Shown here: piece by piece, positions 33,594 to 43,584 of the stretch | How the letters are laid out: every line of letters starts with the position of its first letter | How positions within the stretch are numbered: the first letter of the stretch is position 1 | From: Akebia trifoliata | Taxonomy: Eukaryota > Streptophyta > Magnoliopsida > Ranunculales > Lardizabalaceae | Length of the DNA stretch: 64,000 bases | Direction of reading: 5' to 3' | NCBI GenBank assembly: GCA_017979445.1 | Contig: JADQWC010000380.1 | Location: 1-64,000 of the forward strand | The notes under the pieces: model-generated | Told to the model about the DNA's origin: nothing | The model's input: the letters and a program-made list of their open reading frames with translations, nothing else | The model's database searches: none | Made by a program: the position numbers and the translations under genes

Positions 33594-33883
33594 GGGGGCG
33601 GTTCATGGGACATATGTAAAAACAATGGTTTTTCAAAATATGGGTTAGAGGTTTTGGATTGAGCTGATTTTTTGCGAGGATGGTCACTATGATGAGAAGA
33701 TCATCTTAACAAAAAATCAACTCAATCTGAAACTTCTAAATCTATCAAAAGTGATTTACAAATTATTGGCAAAAATTGACAAAAAATCGATGGTCCACAC
33801 TCTAAATTACTTTTAATAGGGTTAGAAGTTTCAGATTGGACTGATTTTTTTTTTCCGGATGATCTTCCCATCATAGAGATCAT
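33594..33883. mobile_element. T6: TA-flanked foldback element, type A, right end missing
   Basis: Starts GGGGGCGGTTCATGGGACAT and follows type A up to ATAGAGATCATC, then changes directly into a (CA)n(TA)n microsatellite (33884-33925). The last 100 or so bases are lost. Confidence 0.7.

Positions 33884-33925
<42 letters not shown>
33884..33925. repeat. (CA)n(TA)n compound microsatellite
   Basis: About 13 CA repeats followed by about 7 TA repeats, replacing the right end of T6 and bordering T7. Confidence 0.9.
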
Positions 33926-33994
33926 GGGAGCGGTTCAACAGCCCTAACATCTGCCCAATATTTTGCCAAGTTTTTACAGTCGTAAGATTGAGAC

Positions 33995-36900
33995 TGTAAA
34001 ACCCCGAATTTTTAATTCGTATCTCGAGGAAAAAATAAATAGTGGAATTTTAAGAAAATCTTGAAAGTGGGACTTAGGGTAAAACTGTGGGACCTTATTT
34101 TGATCATTTTTAATAGAATCTGACCTCACCATTAGATTCAAAATGATCGAAAAACATAGTTTAGCCTGTAAGCACGCTCAAATGCGAGTCCAAATATAAA
34201 AGTTGCAAAATCCTCGATTATCGGGTCGGACCAGGCTAAAACAGTAACATTTTGTTGGAGTAATAATTTTTAAAATTCGATCATACCATTGGTTTCATAA
34301 CGAAAAATTATTCAACATATACTATTTATTTGTCATTTTTGGAGATCAGGAAGTTGAATTATCGCCAAAAACGAAAACGATATCAAGTTTATGGGTCACG
34401 TCAGGCCAAAAATGTAAATTTTGATGGAGACATAATTTGTAGAAATTGACTATACCATTAGATCCGGAATGAAAAATTAGGCGAAATAGAGTATTCGTTT
34501 GTCAGTTTTGGAGACCGAATGACCAAGTTATCGTCGATCAAAACAATAGGCGAAATACCGAATTCGTCCCAAATATTATATAAATAATATTAAATTTTTT
34601 TTATCTCATCTTCCCCACTCGTCCAAACAGTGCGAAAAAAAAAAAAAAAAAAGAAATTTGTTTTTCCTCCGATTTTTCCACTTCAGATCTCTCGCAAACG
34701 GTCCACTTTTGACGATCGCCGCAGAAGAGAAAAAGGTCCGCAGCTTCGTTCTCTACAAAACCCACCCAACCTATCTTCATTTCACTTTCTATTTCACCCG
34801 ATATCGTAAAAATCAGCCGTATTTGGATACGAAAATTTCGAAACTTTGACCTCGGATTTCGTCCTTTTCGGGGTCAAATCGCTTTCCGACGCAGAAGGGA
34901 GAAACGTCCGCAGCCTCATTCTCTACATAACCAACCAAGTTCCTTCCGTTTTCTCGTCTTTTTCACCCCGTATAGTCAAAAATCAGCCGTATTTTTATAC
35001 GGAGATTTTCGTAACTTCGACCTCGGTTTTCATCGATTTCGGGGTCAAACCGTCTTTCGCCGTAGAAGGGAGAAGAGACGAGTACATCGAGATCTTCGAA
35101 ACCACCAAGCCAGTTTCGAAAATCAGCCGCTTCGAAGTTCGGTCCGCCTCGGTTTTCGTGCCAATCGTCTCGATTTCCGCGCACGTGCTTCAATTCCATC
35201 GCCTAGTGATTGTAAGGAACTCTCAATTTCTATTAGTAATCATAGATTGTGAAAATTGCATTTAGGATTTTATTGGAAAATTTAGATGTATTTCCGAAAT
35301 ATAGAATTCTTTGTTTATTTCAAAATTCACGCCAGAAATTGCATGTTTGATATGTTTAATTGTATTTTTAACAAATTATACGTGGGTAGAGTATTATAAC
35401 GGGTTATTTCCATAAATTGGGTTGTGAACTGTTCGGACCCCGTTTTGATATAAAAATTGTATTCTTTTTTAATATTATTGATAGAAATAAATTCTATAGT
35501 TGAAAAATGTGATTTAATATTCAATGAACTCATATTGAGTTGATGAATATCAGAAAATGGATATTTTATGAAGATATTGAAAACTGTAAAAGTCGAAAAA
35601 AGGGAAAAAGGGTATGAAACGGTAAAATGTCAGAGTCACACCCGAGGGGTGATGTCTGCATTTTACGTTGTTGTGTTGTATGCAGGTTGGTGAACGGATA
35701 TCCAGGGATAATGTTACTGGTTGCATGTTTATTTACTTTCTGTTAGCGCGAGGCGCTCTGTTATGTTATTTATTTTAGGCCGGGTGGCCACACTTGCATG
35801 GTAGGAAACTGGATATCTATTCTCAACCTTGTATTGTTAATTTCTCTTTCGTTTTCAAATGAAAATAATAATATAAGTAGCTATTTTGTGAGCTGTTAAA
35901 GAGTTTGTGAATGCTTGAAGGGATAGTGCATCATATCATCCGGAGTGGTGTACTATCCTGGGATGTACGGTAGGGACCACCAAACTCATACGTGGTATGG
36001 GACGCGTATGAGAGTGGAGTCACAACTGGAATCCGGGTTTATTCCTCTCTATCTTTACCAGTGAACTTGTAATGTAAAGGTGGTCGTATACGAATGGTTT
36101 GTATCTTTGGGAATCACATGTACGCCTGATAGGCATAGACGAAGATGATTGGTCAGTGATCACTAACAATCTATAGTAGTCGAACGTTCTGACACATCGA
36201 AAAGAGACCCATTGCTTACGGTCACGTCAAACGGCCAGCCTGAGCCGGATAAATGGTCAACCAAGCGTGGTAAACAGCGACTAGCCACAAAATCAGGAAC
36301 TAAAAGCCCGAGAAGAATTGTAACATCATGTCCCGACTGGGAGCGATCCAGTCGTGAATCCCAACTCTCTAATTCCAATACTCCACCATTGTGTGTATTA
36401 TGTATCTGTTGCTTATTTTGATATATAGATGAAATGCATGTTTATTGTTTCTATTTGATCAATTAGATTTGTATAAAAAGAGAATGTTATAGTGAGTACT
36501 GCTGATCGATGTAATGTGAGTTTTAAAATGTTTAGTTGCTCATCCCTGGCTATATGTACCAGTTAATCGTAGTTTTCTTCTGTAAAATTTAGTTTATTTT
36601 AAAATGATTCAGTATGTTTATTCGTTCATGTTAGGAGAGGTTATTGGCAGAAATTGTTGCTTCCTTACTGGGTAACCCTTGTTACTCACCCTTTCCTTCT
36701 CTATTTTTTAGTTTCAGATCTAAAGCTTGGCGAGACAAGTGTAGAACAAGAGCGAGGATCATCTGGTTGGTCAGATAGACAACCAGAGTCCGTCACCTGG
36801 TAAGTATTAGGGCTATACCCCCTAGTGGTGTCAGTTTCTCCAAGTAGTCTTATGGATTTGTCTTGAGTGTTAGGAATTCTGTTAGAGTGAGGAATTTTGT

Positions 36901-37148
36901 ATAATCCTGTATATAATTTTTCTTCTTCCGCACTCTGATCTATCGGACATTATTAGACGTATATAGGCTTCCGCTAGTATTATATTTTGTTTGTTATATG
37001 CAGGATTGTATGTCGTTTATCAGGTGCAGGTTGAATCGCCTTGGAATGCTAACATAAACAGAGGAGACCATGCCGAAATTTCGAGGTGCCACCTCGTACC
37101 TTGAAATCTGACATGGGGATTTGTGTTAGTGTTCGGCGGGGCGCCACA
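33995..37148. repeat. Solo LTR (about 3.15 kb), probably Tekay/Del-type chromovirus
   Basis: Starts TGTAAAACCCCGAATTTTTA and ends GGCGCCACA, with the 5-bp duplication GAGAC at 33990-33994 and 37149-37153. No internal region is present. The phrase CTTGTTACTCACCCTTTCC (about 36678) and the overall layout resemble long LTRs of plant Tekay-group elements, an attribution from memory of the family that I could not test. An internal tandem duplication of about 175 bp (34710-35060) and a TATA-like TATATAAAT (34577-34585) are visible. It arose by LTR-LTR recombination or loss of a full element. Confidence 0.85.
34710..35060. repeat. Tandem duplication of about 175 bp within the solo LTR
   Basis: AAAAATCAGCCGTATTT recurs at about 34809 and 34978, and TTCGGGGTCAAA at about 34868 and 35039. 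Frames open across it (up to 139 codons) are not conserved in register and are not called genes. Confidence 0.8.
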
Positions 37149-37401
37149 GAGACACATCTGATGTTTCAAGAGAATACACGGTTTTAAAGTTAAAACATAC
37201 CGAATTACAATCGACCCCCTCTAACATCTTTTCATTCTATTTTAAGTCCCTCTCTCTTAACAAATCCCTCTCTTTTTCGAACTCGGTCTGTAAACCGAGT
37301 TATCGTTGCAGAGACGCTAATGAAAATCATCTCTCTCTCTCTCTCTCAAGTTTCAGATCGAAACCCTCTCTCTTGTATTCACACACTATCGCCGTCGAGA
37401 A

Positions 37402-37760
37402 ATGTTGCTTCGATTTAAAGAAATTGGAGATCGATCTTCCAAATTTGCATGTGTTCAAGAATCATTTGAACCCAGATCTGAAAATCAAGACATGGTGTGC
37501 TTAATAGAGAATTTATCATTCATTAATTCAGATAGATTTGTTGGAAAAAAAATGATGTCTTGGATGTTCATGCCTACTACAGTCCTACATTTTATAAGTC
37601 TCAAAACCTTATCTTTAGATTTCATCAAAATTAAAGATGATATCTTTCAATTCTTCATGTCTGATAAATGTCCTCTCCTTTAGAATTTGGAGATGAGACG
37701 TTGTACAAACTCACAACACCTAAAGGTATCCACTGAGAAGCTTAAAAGCTTGGGATTTTT
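37402..37760 (+). pseudogene. Captured F-box/LRR gene fragment in T7
   Basis: The plus-strand frame from 37402 ends with ISLKTLSLDFIKIKDDIFQF, FMSDKCPLL, a TAG stop at 37681-37683 in place of the usual Glu, then NLEMRRCTNSQHLKVSTEKL and KSLGF. This is the LKTL-L-V-I-D-L-LLS-CPLLE-LEL-C-L-HLKIS-KLKSL pattern of plant F-box/LRR (FBD) proteins. The stretch before it (37402-37560) is less clearly related. The F-box and C-terminal FBD are absent. It cannot make a full protein but might make a short peptide or chimeric RNA if transcribed. Confidence 0.7.
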
Positions 37761-38106
37761 GTTTTTTTTTGTTGTAAATGGTAAGTATTATAGAGTTGAA
37801 ACCCAATTTTCATGATGGAGAGAGTTTCGATTTCGAAGAAGAGGGAGAGAATTTTACGGTTCTATTTATGAACGAAGAAGAGCGGGATGTTGAAGAGAGG
37901 GATTTGTTAAGAGAGTGGGACTTAAAACAGAAAAAAAGGATATTAGAGGGGGCCGATTGTAATTACGGTACGTTTTAGCTTTAAAACCGTGTATTCTCTC
38001 TGAAACGTCGGATGCGTCTCAATCTTATGGCCGTAAAAACTTGGTAAAATACTGGGTAGATGTTAGGGCCATCGAACCACTCCCATATATATATATATAT
38101 GCATAT

Positions 38107-38508
38107 GGGAACGGATCAAGGGACATATGAAAAAACATATGTAAAAACAATGTAACATAAATAAATTTTCAAAATATGGGTTAGAAGTTTTAGATTGAGT
38201 TGATTTTTTGTGAGGATGATCTCTATGATGGGAAGATCATCATTAAAAAATAAAAAAATTAGTCCAATCTGAAACTTCTAACTCCATTAAAAGTGATTTA
38301 GAATGTGGATCATCAATTTTTTGCCAATTTTTGTCAATAATTTGTAAATCACTTTTGATGGATTTAGAAGTTTTAGATTGAGCTGATTTTTTGTGAGGAT
38401 GATCTTCTCATCATAGTAACCATCCTCGCAAAAAATCAGCTTAATCCAAAACATCTAACCCATATTTTGAAAAACCATTGTTTTTACATATGTCCCATGA
38501 ACCGCCCC
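38107..38508. mobile_element. T8: TA-flanked foldback element, type A
   Basis: Begins GGGAACGGATCAAGGGACAT and ends ATGTCCCATGAACCGCCCC, with the full double-hairpin core. Reads in the opposite sense to T6 by its unequal ends. Confidence 0.78.
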
Positions 38509-38518
38509 TATATATATA

Positions 38519-38931
38519 GGAACAGATCAAGGGACATAAGAAAAAACATATGCAAAAACAATGTAACATTAATAAATTTTCAAAATATGGGTTATAAGTT
38601 TTAGATTGAGCTAATTTTTTGTTAGGATGATCTTTATGATGGGAAGATCATTTGAAGAAAAAAATATCAGTCCAATCTGAAACTTCTAACCCCATTAAAA
38701 GTGATTTTGAATGTGGTCCATCGATTTTTTTGCCAATTTTTGTTAATAATTTGTAAATCACTTTTGATGGATTTAGAAGTTTCAGATTGAGCTAATTTTT
38801 TGTGAGGATGATCTTCTCATCATAGTGACCATCCTCGCAAATAATCAGCTCAATCCAAAACCTCTAACCCATATTTTGAAAAACCATTATTTTTATATAT
38901 TTTTTTACTTATGTCCCATAAACCGCCCCCC
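38519..38931. mobile_element. T9: TA-flanked foldback element, type A
   Basis: Nearly the same as T8 (GGAACAGATCAAGGGACAT ... ATGTCCCATAAACCGCCCC) and directly adjacent, separated only by TATATATAG. T8 and T9 look like a local duplication or two insertions at one TA run. Confidence 0.78.
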
Positions 38932-40511
38932 ATATATAGAGGGGACGGTTTGATGGATGTGTTGAAAACCAAATGAGAAACCAATGATTATCATTCGTTG
39001 GATTTAGGGGAAAGACGGCTGAGAATGCGTCCCTCGTCAATTCCAATCTAATGAGAAAGAGTTTATTTATTTGTATAAAACTCCTTCGTTTTTATTTATT
39101 TTTTAACTAAATCCAAATCCAACGAAATAACTCTCTGTTTCCCTCTCATTTGACTGATAACCCTTCGTCTCCTTCGAACCCAATCAACTGAAAACCCTTT
39201 TCTTTTCTCTCTCGATCGACTGAAATCACAGGGAATCGAATATCACGCTCTCTTTCTCTCTCGATCCCCCCTATAAAATTTCCATTTTCTTCAATTTCTA
39301 TTGTAACCCATCAAAGCTTCTTCTTCATCTTCTCCTTCTTATTTTAGCTCTTCTTCTCTGCAACACAGAGATTTGTCGAGCTATTCCAATCGGTAAGAGA
39401 ACCCAAAGCAAAGTACGACAACTACATTGATCTTTCTCTCTTTCTCTCTCTATCGACAATTTCAAAGAACCCGAATGATTTTGGTACTCTCAGAGATGAC
39501 ATTCGATCCCAAATAGAAGCAACAGTCGAGGGAGGTAAGCATTCTGAAAGAACTTGAGCATCTTGAACACCAATTAAATGAAGGGATATTATTTGTGAAC
39601 AGTAGGAAGGTAATGCATATTTCATGCATCTGGCATTTGGTGCTTTTATTTAGTAGATCAAAAGTTTAACATATGGTATCATAGGTTTTACTGATTTTGA
39701 ATTGAAAATTTTCCTGTTGCAGGAGCAATTGGCTTTTCAGAGTAACTTCAATTAGTGGTTATAGACTTGCAATCATGATGGAAAATTCTCAATCAAATCC
39801 TTCTACTTGTTTTGTTGCTTCATGGGTTATTTAATGTCATTTTTGTGACATTGTGGTTATTAGGTTATGAGTTGTTTCCAGATGAATTGTTTGATGGCTG
39901 TTTGAAAATTTTTATGTATTTTCAAGTAGAAACTGCCATGCACAGTCCATAAGGTTGTATGTTCAGTCCCAGCTTTGTCTATACTATTAGTTCTTGATAC
40001 TGTTAACTCGTTAATCCTACAATGCTGATGAGATGGGTCATTTTTTCTATTGGGTTGATCACATTTTGGTTAGTCCATGCAGGTATCAATCAGATGATCT
40101 TAGGCTTAATTGGGATTTTATTTAACATTATTAGATTAGTAGAAGGATGATAGTTTCTTAGTATTAATCAGATGGAGCTTCTTTATTTTAACAGAACAAT
40201 GAAAAAGCAAAATTATTTGGTTGTATTAAGCTTTTGATCTTTATTTACAAAACCAAGTAGGTTTCAATTTTACCCTATTAAGGTTCGAGCTACAAATTTC
40301 TTCCATATCATGGTGGTTGCTGTTACTTTTTTAGCATCCATTTCTCAAGTAGGCAAAAAAATCTGGTACATGTTCATGATATTTCATTTGAAAGATCATC
40401 TTTAGGTCTCTTTCAAGATTCTTTATTTCTTGATTTATGTAATTATCCAACATTTTGGAGGTCCAATCCTTCTTCTTGCTTAACTAAAAGACGTTTCTTG
40501 CTACATAACAG

Positions 40512-40566
40512 AAATATAGACTTGGTAAGCAATCAGGAAAGGATTTCACTGAGGCACCTAAAGATG
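40512..40566 (+). pseudogene. Exon-like piece of a MYB-CC (PHR1-like) gene
   Basis: Preceded by CAG and followed by GTATGG, this 55-base stretch encodes KYRLGKQSGKDFTEAPKD. That matches the phrase after the MYB helix 3 in plant MYB-CC transcription factors (HLQKYRLGKQS). These factors act in the nucleus, PHR1 in phosphate-starvation responses. The MYB domain itself is not visible upstream. Splice borders support capture of genomic DNA with introns rather than cDNA. Confidence 0.65.
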
Positions 40567-41338
40567 GTATGGTTTGGTGGTATAACTCTTTTTCTCCTTG
40601 TATCATTGCAACAATATGCTTGAAATGGTTAGTCAATGTATTGGAGGCTAATTTTACATAATCTGGTATGTGTTTGGTATAACGATATTGCTTTTGAAAT
40701 GTAGCAGCAAATGGCATAGTCATAAGTGCATCACGTTATGGTTCCCATGCAGAAGCACTGATTTGGCGCCAACAACTGTTCAACCGATTTCATCATCTGT
40801 AATTCCATTACAACTAGAACTTCTCTATATCATTCATGATACGTTATTATAAGTATTTATCTGATCACACAGATGCTTTACAATTTTTTTGGGTGGTGTC
40901 TGTTGCTTCTATCAACAGGACACACTGGGTTTATTAAATGTCTTTAGAAGATGACTTATAGTTTGGTGGTTTTATTTATAATTTTAATGTCTTTTCTTTT
41001 GTGATGACTCATAATTTGTTGTTATTGGGAACCTTTTCTTTACATGACCTGCTTTTCTCTTTGTTAGTAGTTTTTGTTGATTCCTTTACAATAATAGTAG
41101 ATCTTTTGTCTAAGGATACATAGAATCATAAATCTTTTTTCTTGTGTATCTCAAAGTAAATAATCTGCGATTTTATGATGTGTGCGTCAATTTATAACGA
41201 CTATTTTTATTGAACATGCGGTGAATGCGAGTCTACTATTTGGTAATGGTTTAGACTTTAGATTGTCCAATCCTATTCTGTATTTACCTTCTTATAAACT
41301 TTCTGAAGTTTGATCCTCTGAACATGCAGTGAATGTGT

Positions 41339-41675
41339 GTGAAGGTTGAGAAGCATGTGCAGATTCGCAATGATGCAGAATGTAGATATGTGGATTCCAT
41401 GCTCGAGAGAGCATGTAAGATGCTTGCTGATCAAATCATGAGAGATGCAGTTGCAGTCACAGAGGGCCAAGACCTTCTTTGATTTGGGGCCAAGACCTAC
41501 TTGGCACCATTCACGGGTTAATCTCGCGGCATTGTCTTTGGAAATGTCTTCGTCAAGAAGGAAGAAAAGGGTTTGGAACATGGATTCTACAACTGATTCT
41601 TTGATTTGGTGCGAGGCTAAAACAAGAACCCAAGAAGCCGAATTGGACTGCATGAATCCCCATGGACTCAACTTA
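41339..41675 (+). pseudogene. Coiled-coil and C-terminal region of the captured MYB-CC-like gene
   Basis: The frame from 41339 reads VKVEKHVQIRNDAECRYVDS then MLERACKMLADQIM. This resembles the MYB-CC coiled-coil phrase EVQRHLQLRIEAQGKYLQ followed by MLEKAC. A frameshift near 41478 leads to a second stretch (RVNLAALSLEMSSSRRKKR ... WNMDSTTDSLIWCE) that would fit a C-terminal tail. Key positions are altered (EAQG to DAEC) and the frame is broken, so it is a decayed copy. Orientation and order agree with 40512-40566. Confidence 0.6.
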
Positions 41676-42744
41676 TGGACATTTTTTTTTACCAACTTTA
41701 TTCTAAATGGTGTCGTAATGGTGCCAGGTAGGAAAAATGATATTAGCTTGTTTAATTTGTAAATTCATGGCTACTAGTTGTTATTGATACTCTAATCCAT
41801 CATCTTAAATGTGACACCCAATGTGGATATTTTTTTAATTGTGCTAAAATGCAAATTATGGAATCTTACAAATAATAATTAGAGTTGCACAAGTCCAGTA
41901 GCTAAATACAAGACCTTCTAAGCAGAGTTTGATTAACATTCACCATCAAGACCCCTAATCTTCATGAAAAGATGAAATCGCTTCGATTTGTTTTCATTAC
42001 AAAGGCAAGTTACTTGGCTTCTGTTGATGGTAGGATACGATCTGAGGTGCACAACCCAGAGGACACCAAACTAGACATTAAATGAAAAATTAGGTTTGCA
42101 CCTATTTTGTTCATCCATCTTTAGATGAGTACAAGCGAATGATTTCATGCCTAGACCTATTTAACTTGAAAATAAACAAAAAAGATTACCACAATTAATT
42201 AGTAAAGACCCAAAGAGAAAAAGTAATCAAGTAAAAAAGAAGAAAAGGCAACTAATTCCATTGTTTTCCTATGTTGAAAAGCATCAAAACCAAAGAAAAT
42301 TGGTCCCAACAATTAAGCAACCCGTCCTTTGCGTCTGTGCACCTAAATACAATAATAATTAAGTCCTCTCATTGTGCTCAATATAATATCAATAACATCA
42401 ACAAGAAGCATGATGAGATGAAATTGCAATTGAAGACCCCTAGCAACACCATATATCTTTGGAACATAGTTCTACGATGGCTTTTGTGGCTTGAGGTGTC
42501 CATATGTCATCAGAAACAGAAGAGGAAATGTTTGTTCCAATCCAAGATGACTTTTGTGGCTTGAGGTAGCCAATCCATATAGATCAATAAGTTTCAAGTG
42601 GTTCAACTCATTTTTGGTTCAACTCATTTTTGCTAATATACAATATTGGACCTAAATAACAATGATTTGTAGAAGGTCACCGTTCGGGTTCTTTGAAGCC
42701 GTCGACTGATTGAGAGAGAGATCGAGGTCGATCGATTGAGAAAC

Positions 42745-42746
42745 AG

Positions 42747-42778
<32 letters not shown>
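42745..42778. repeat. (GA)n microsatellite inside T10
   Basis: Run of about 15 GA repeats at the inner border of the right inverted repeat. The left arm has only short CT runs at the matching place. Confidence 0.85.
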
Positions 42779-42783
<5 letters not shown>

Positions 42784-43082
42784 TAGTCGATTCCCTGTGA
42801 TTTTAGTTGATCGAGAGAGAAAAGAGATGGGTTTTCAGTCGATCGGATTTGAAGAAGACGAAGGATTATCAGTCGAATGAGAGAGAAACAGAGAGTTATT
42901 TCGTTGGATTTGGATTTAGTTAAAAAAAACAAAAATGAGAGTTTTATACAAATAAATAAACTCTTTCTCATTAGATTGGAATTGACGAGGAACGCGTTCT
43001 CAGCCGTCGTTTCCCCTAAATCCAACGAATGATAATCATCAGTTTCTCATTTGATTTTCAACATGTCCATCGAACCGTCCCC

Positions 43083-43093
43083 TATAATCTATA

Positions 43094-43149
<56 letters not shown>

Positions 43150-43153
43150 ATAT
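43083..43153. repeat. (TA)n microsatellite between T10 and T11
   Basis: About 70 bases of almost pure TA, the longest TA run in the block. Confidence 0.92.
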
Positions 43154-43537
43154 GGGGACGGTTCAGCAGCCCTAAAGTTTGCCAAGTTTGGTGCCAAACA
43201 TTTTTCAAAACATGAGTTAGAAGTTTTGGAATGAGCTGATTTTTTGTGAGGATGATCTCTATGATGAGGAGATCATCCTCACCAAAAATCAGCTTATTCC
43301 AAAACTTCTAGCCCCATCAAAAGTGATTTAAAAAATTGGACGGTCCACGATTTTTCAACTTGTAAACTAGGCTTAAAAGTTTCAAAATGAGCTGATTTTT
43401 ATTGAGGATGATCTCTTCACCATAGAGATCATCCTCACAAAAAATCAGCCTATTCCAAAACTTCTAACCCCATCAAATGTGATTTACAAAAAATGTTTGG
43501 CACCAAACTTGGCAAATTTTAGGGCTGTCGAACCGCT

Positions 43538-43540
<3 letters not shown>
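43154..43540. mobile_element. T11: TA-flanked foldback element, type D
   Basis: The ends are inverted repeats of about 45 bp: GGGGACGGTTCAGCAGCCCT and TTGGTGCCAAACATTTTT on the left, with GGCACCAAACTTGGCAAATT and AGGGCTGTCGAACCGCTCCC on the right. The core holds two hairpins (GATGATCTCTATGATGAGGA and GATGATCTCTTCACCATAGA loops). It is flanked by long TA runs (43083-43153 and 43541-43581). Confidence 0.82.

Positions 43541-43581
<41 letters not shown>

Positions 43582-43584
<3 letters not shown>

Larger units (their letters stand above)
33926..38084. mobile_element. T7: TA-flanked element carrying an F-box/LRR fragment, split by a solo LTR
   Basis: The left inverted repeat is 33926-33994 plus 37154 to about 37270. 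Its partner is about 37890-38084. Matching pieces include CAGCCCTAACATCTGCCCA and its partner near 38058, and GAATACACGGTTTTAAAG near 37170 with its partner near 37985. Between the arms lie about 600 bp with CT-rich leader-like sequence and an F-box/LRR frame. Without the LTR the element is about 1 kb. Length and gene content differ from the short T units, but the TA flanks and GGGAGCGGTTC end are the same. Pack-type TIR elements are known to capture gene pieces in this way. Confidence 0.75.
38941..43082. mobile_element. T10: 4.1 kb TA-flanked element with captured MYB-CC-like gene pieces
   Basis: Inverted repeats of about 300 bp run from 38941 to about 39240 and from about 42776 to 43082. 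They share GGGGACGGTTYGATGGA at the ends, ATGATTATCATTCGTTGGAT, CGTCAATTCCAATCTAATGA, and CACAGGGAATCGA at the inner border. The interior (39250-42770) has intron-like T-rich sequence and two exon-like stretches related to a MYB-CC protein. The internal GA/CT microsatellite (42745-42778) lies at the inner border of the right arm. No transposase-like ORF is visible, so it is non-autonomous. Confidence 0.75.
31540..43581. mobile_element. Block of eleven (TA)n-flanked inverted-repeat elements (T1-T11)
   Basis: Eleven units stand end to end, each separated from the next by a short TA run, except that T6 and T7 are joined by a (CA)n(TA)n run. Most termini read roughly GGGNNCGGTTC next to the TA run. 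Eight short units (about 375-440 bp) and one half unit share an internal double-hairpin core. Two long units (T7, T10) have long inverted repeats and host-gene pieces. The arrangement suggests repeated insertion into TA microsatellites, including those created by earlier copies. Similar behaviour is known for Micron elements of rice, but the relationship is unproven. Confidence 0.75.

Noticed and set aside
34658..34849. Intact host gene between the TA elements
   Set aside because: Target duplications and terminal motifs show that 33995-37148 is one LTR, so open frames within it are not a separate gene.
34846..35265. 139-codon frame on the plus strand
   Set aside because: It lies within the solo LTR and spans its tandem duplication. 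There is no family signature, and an LTR of this type is not expected to code.
39360..39600. Host gene start upstream of the MYB-CC pieces (short frame RDDIRSQIEATVEG before a GTAAGC)
   Set aside because: Too short to assign. It does not match the MYB domain that would be expected upstream of the recognised exon.
41273..41695. 140-codon minus-strand frame
   Set aside because: It is antisense to the MYB-CC-like exon, which has the recognisable residues on the plus strand.
43083..43153. Long TA run as a replication origin or matrix-attachment site
   Set aside because: TA microsatellites flank every T element here, and nothing else suggests such a function.
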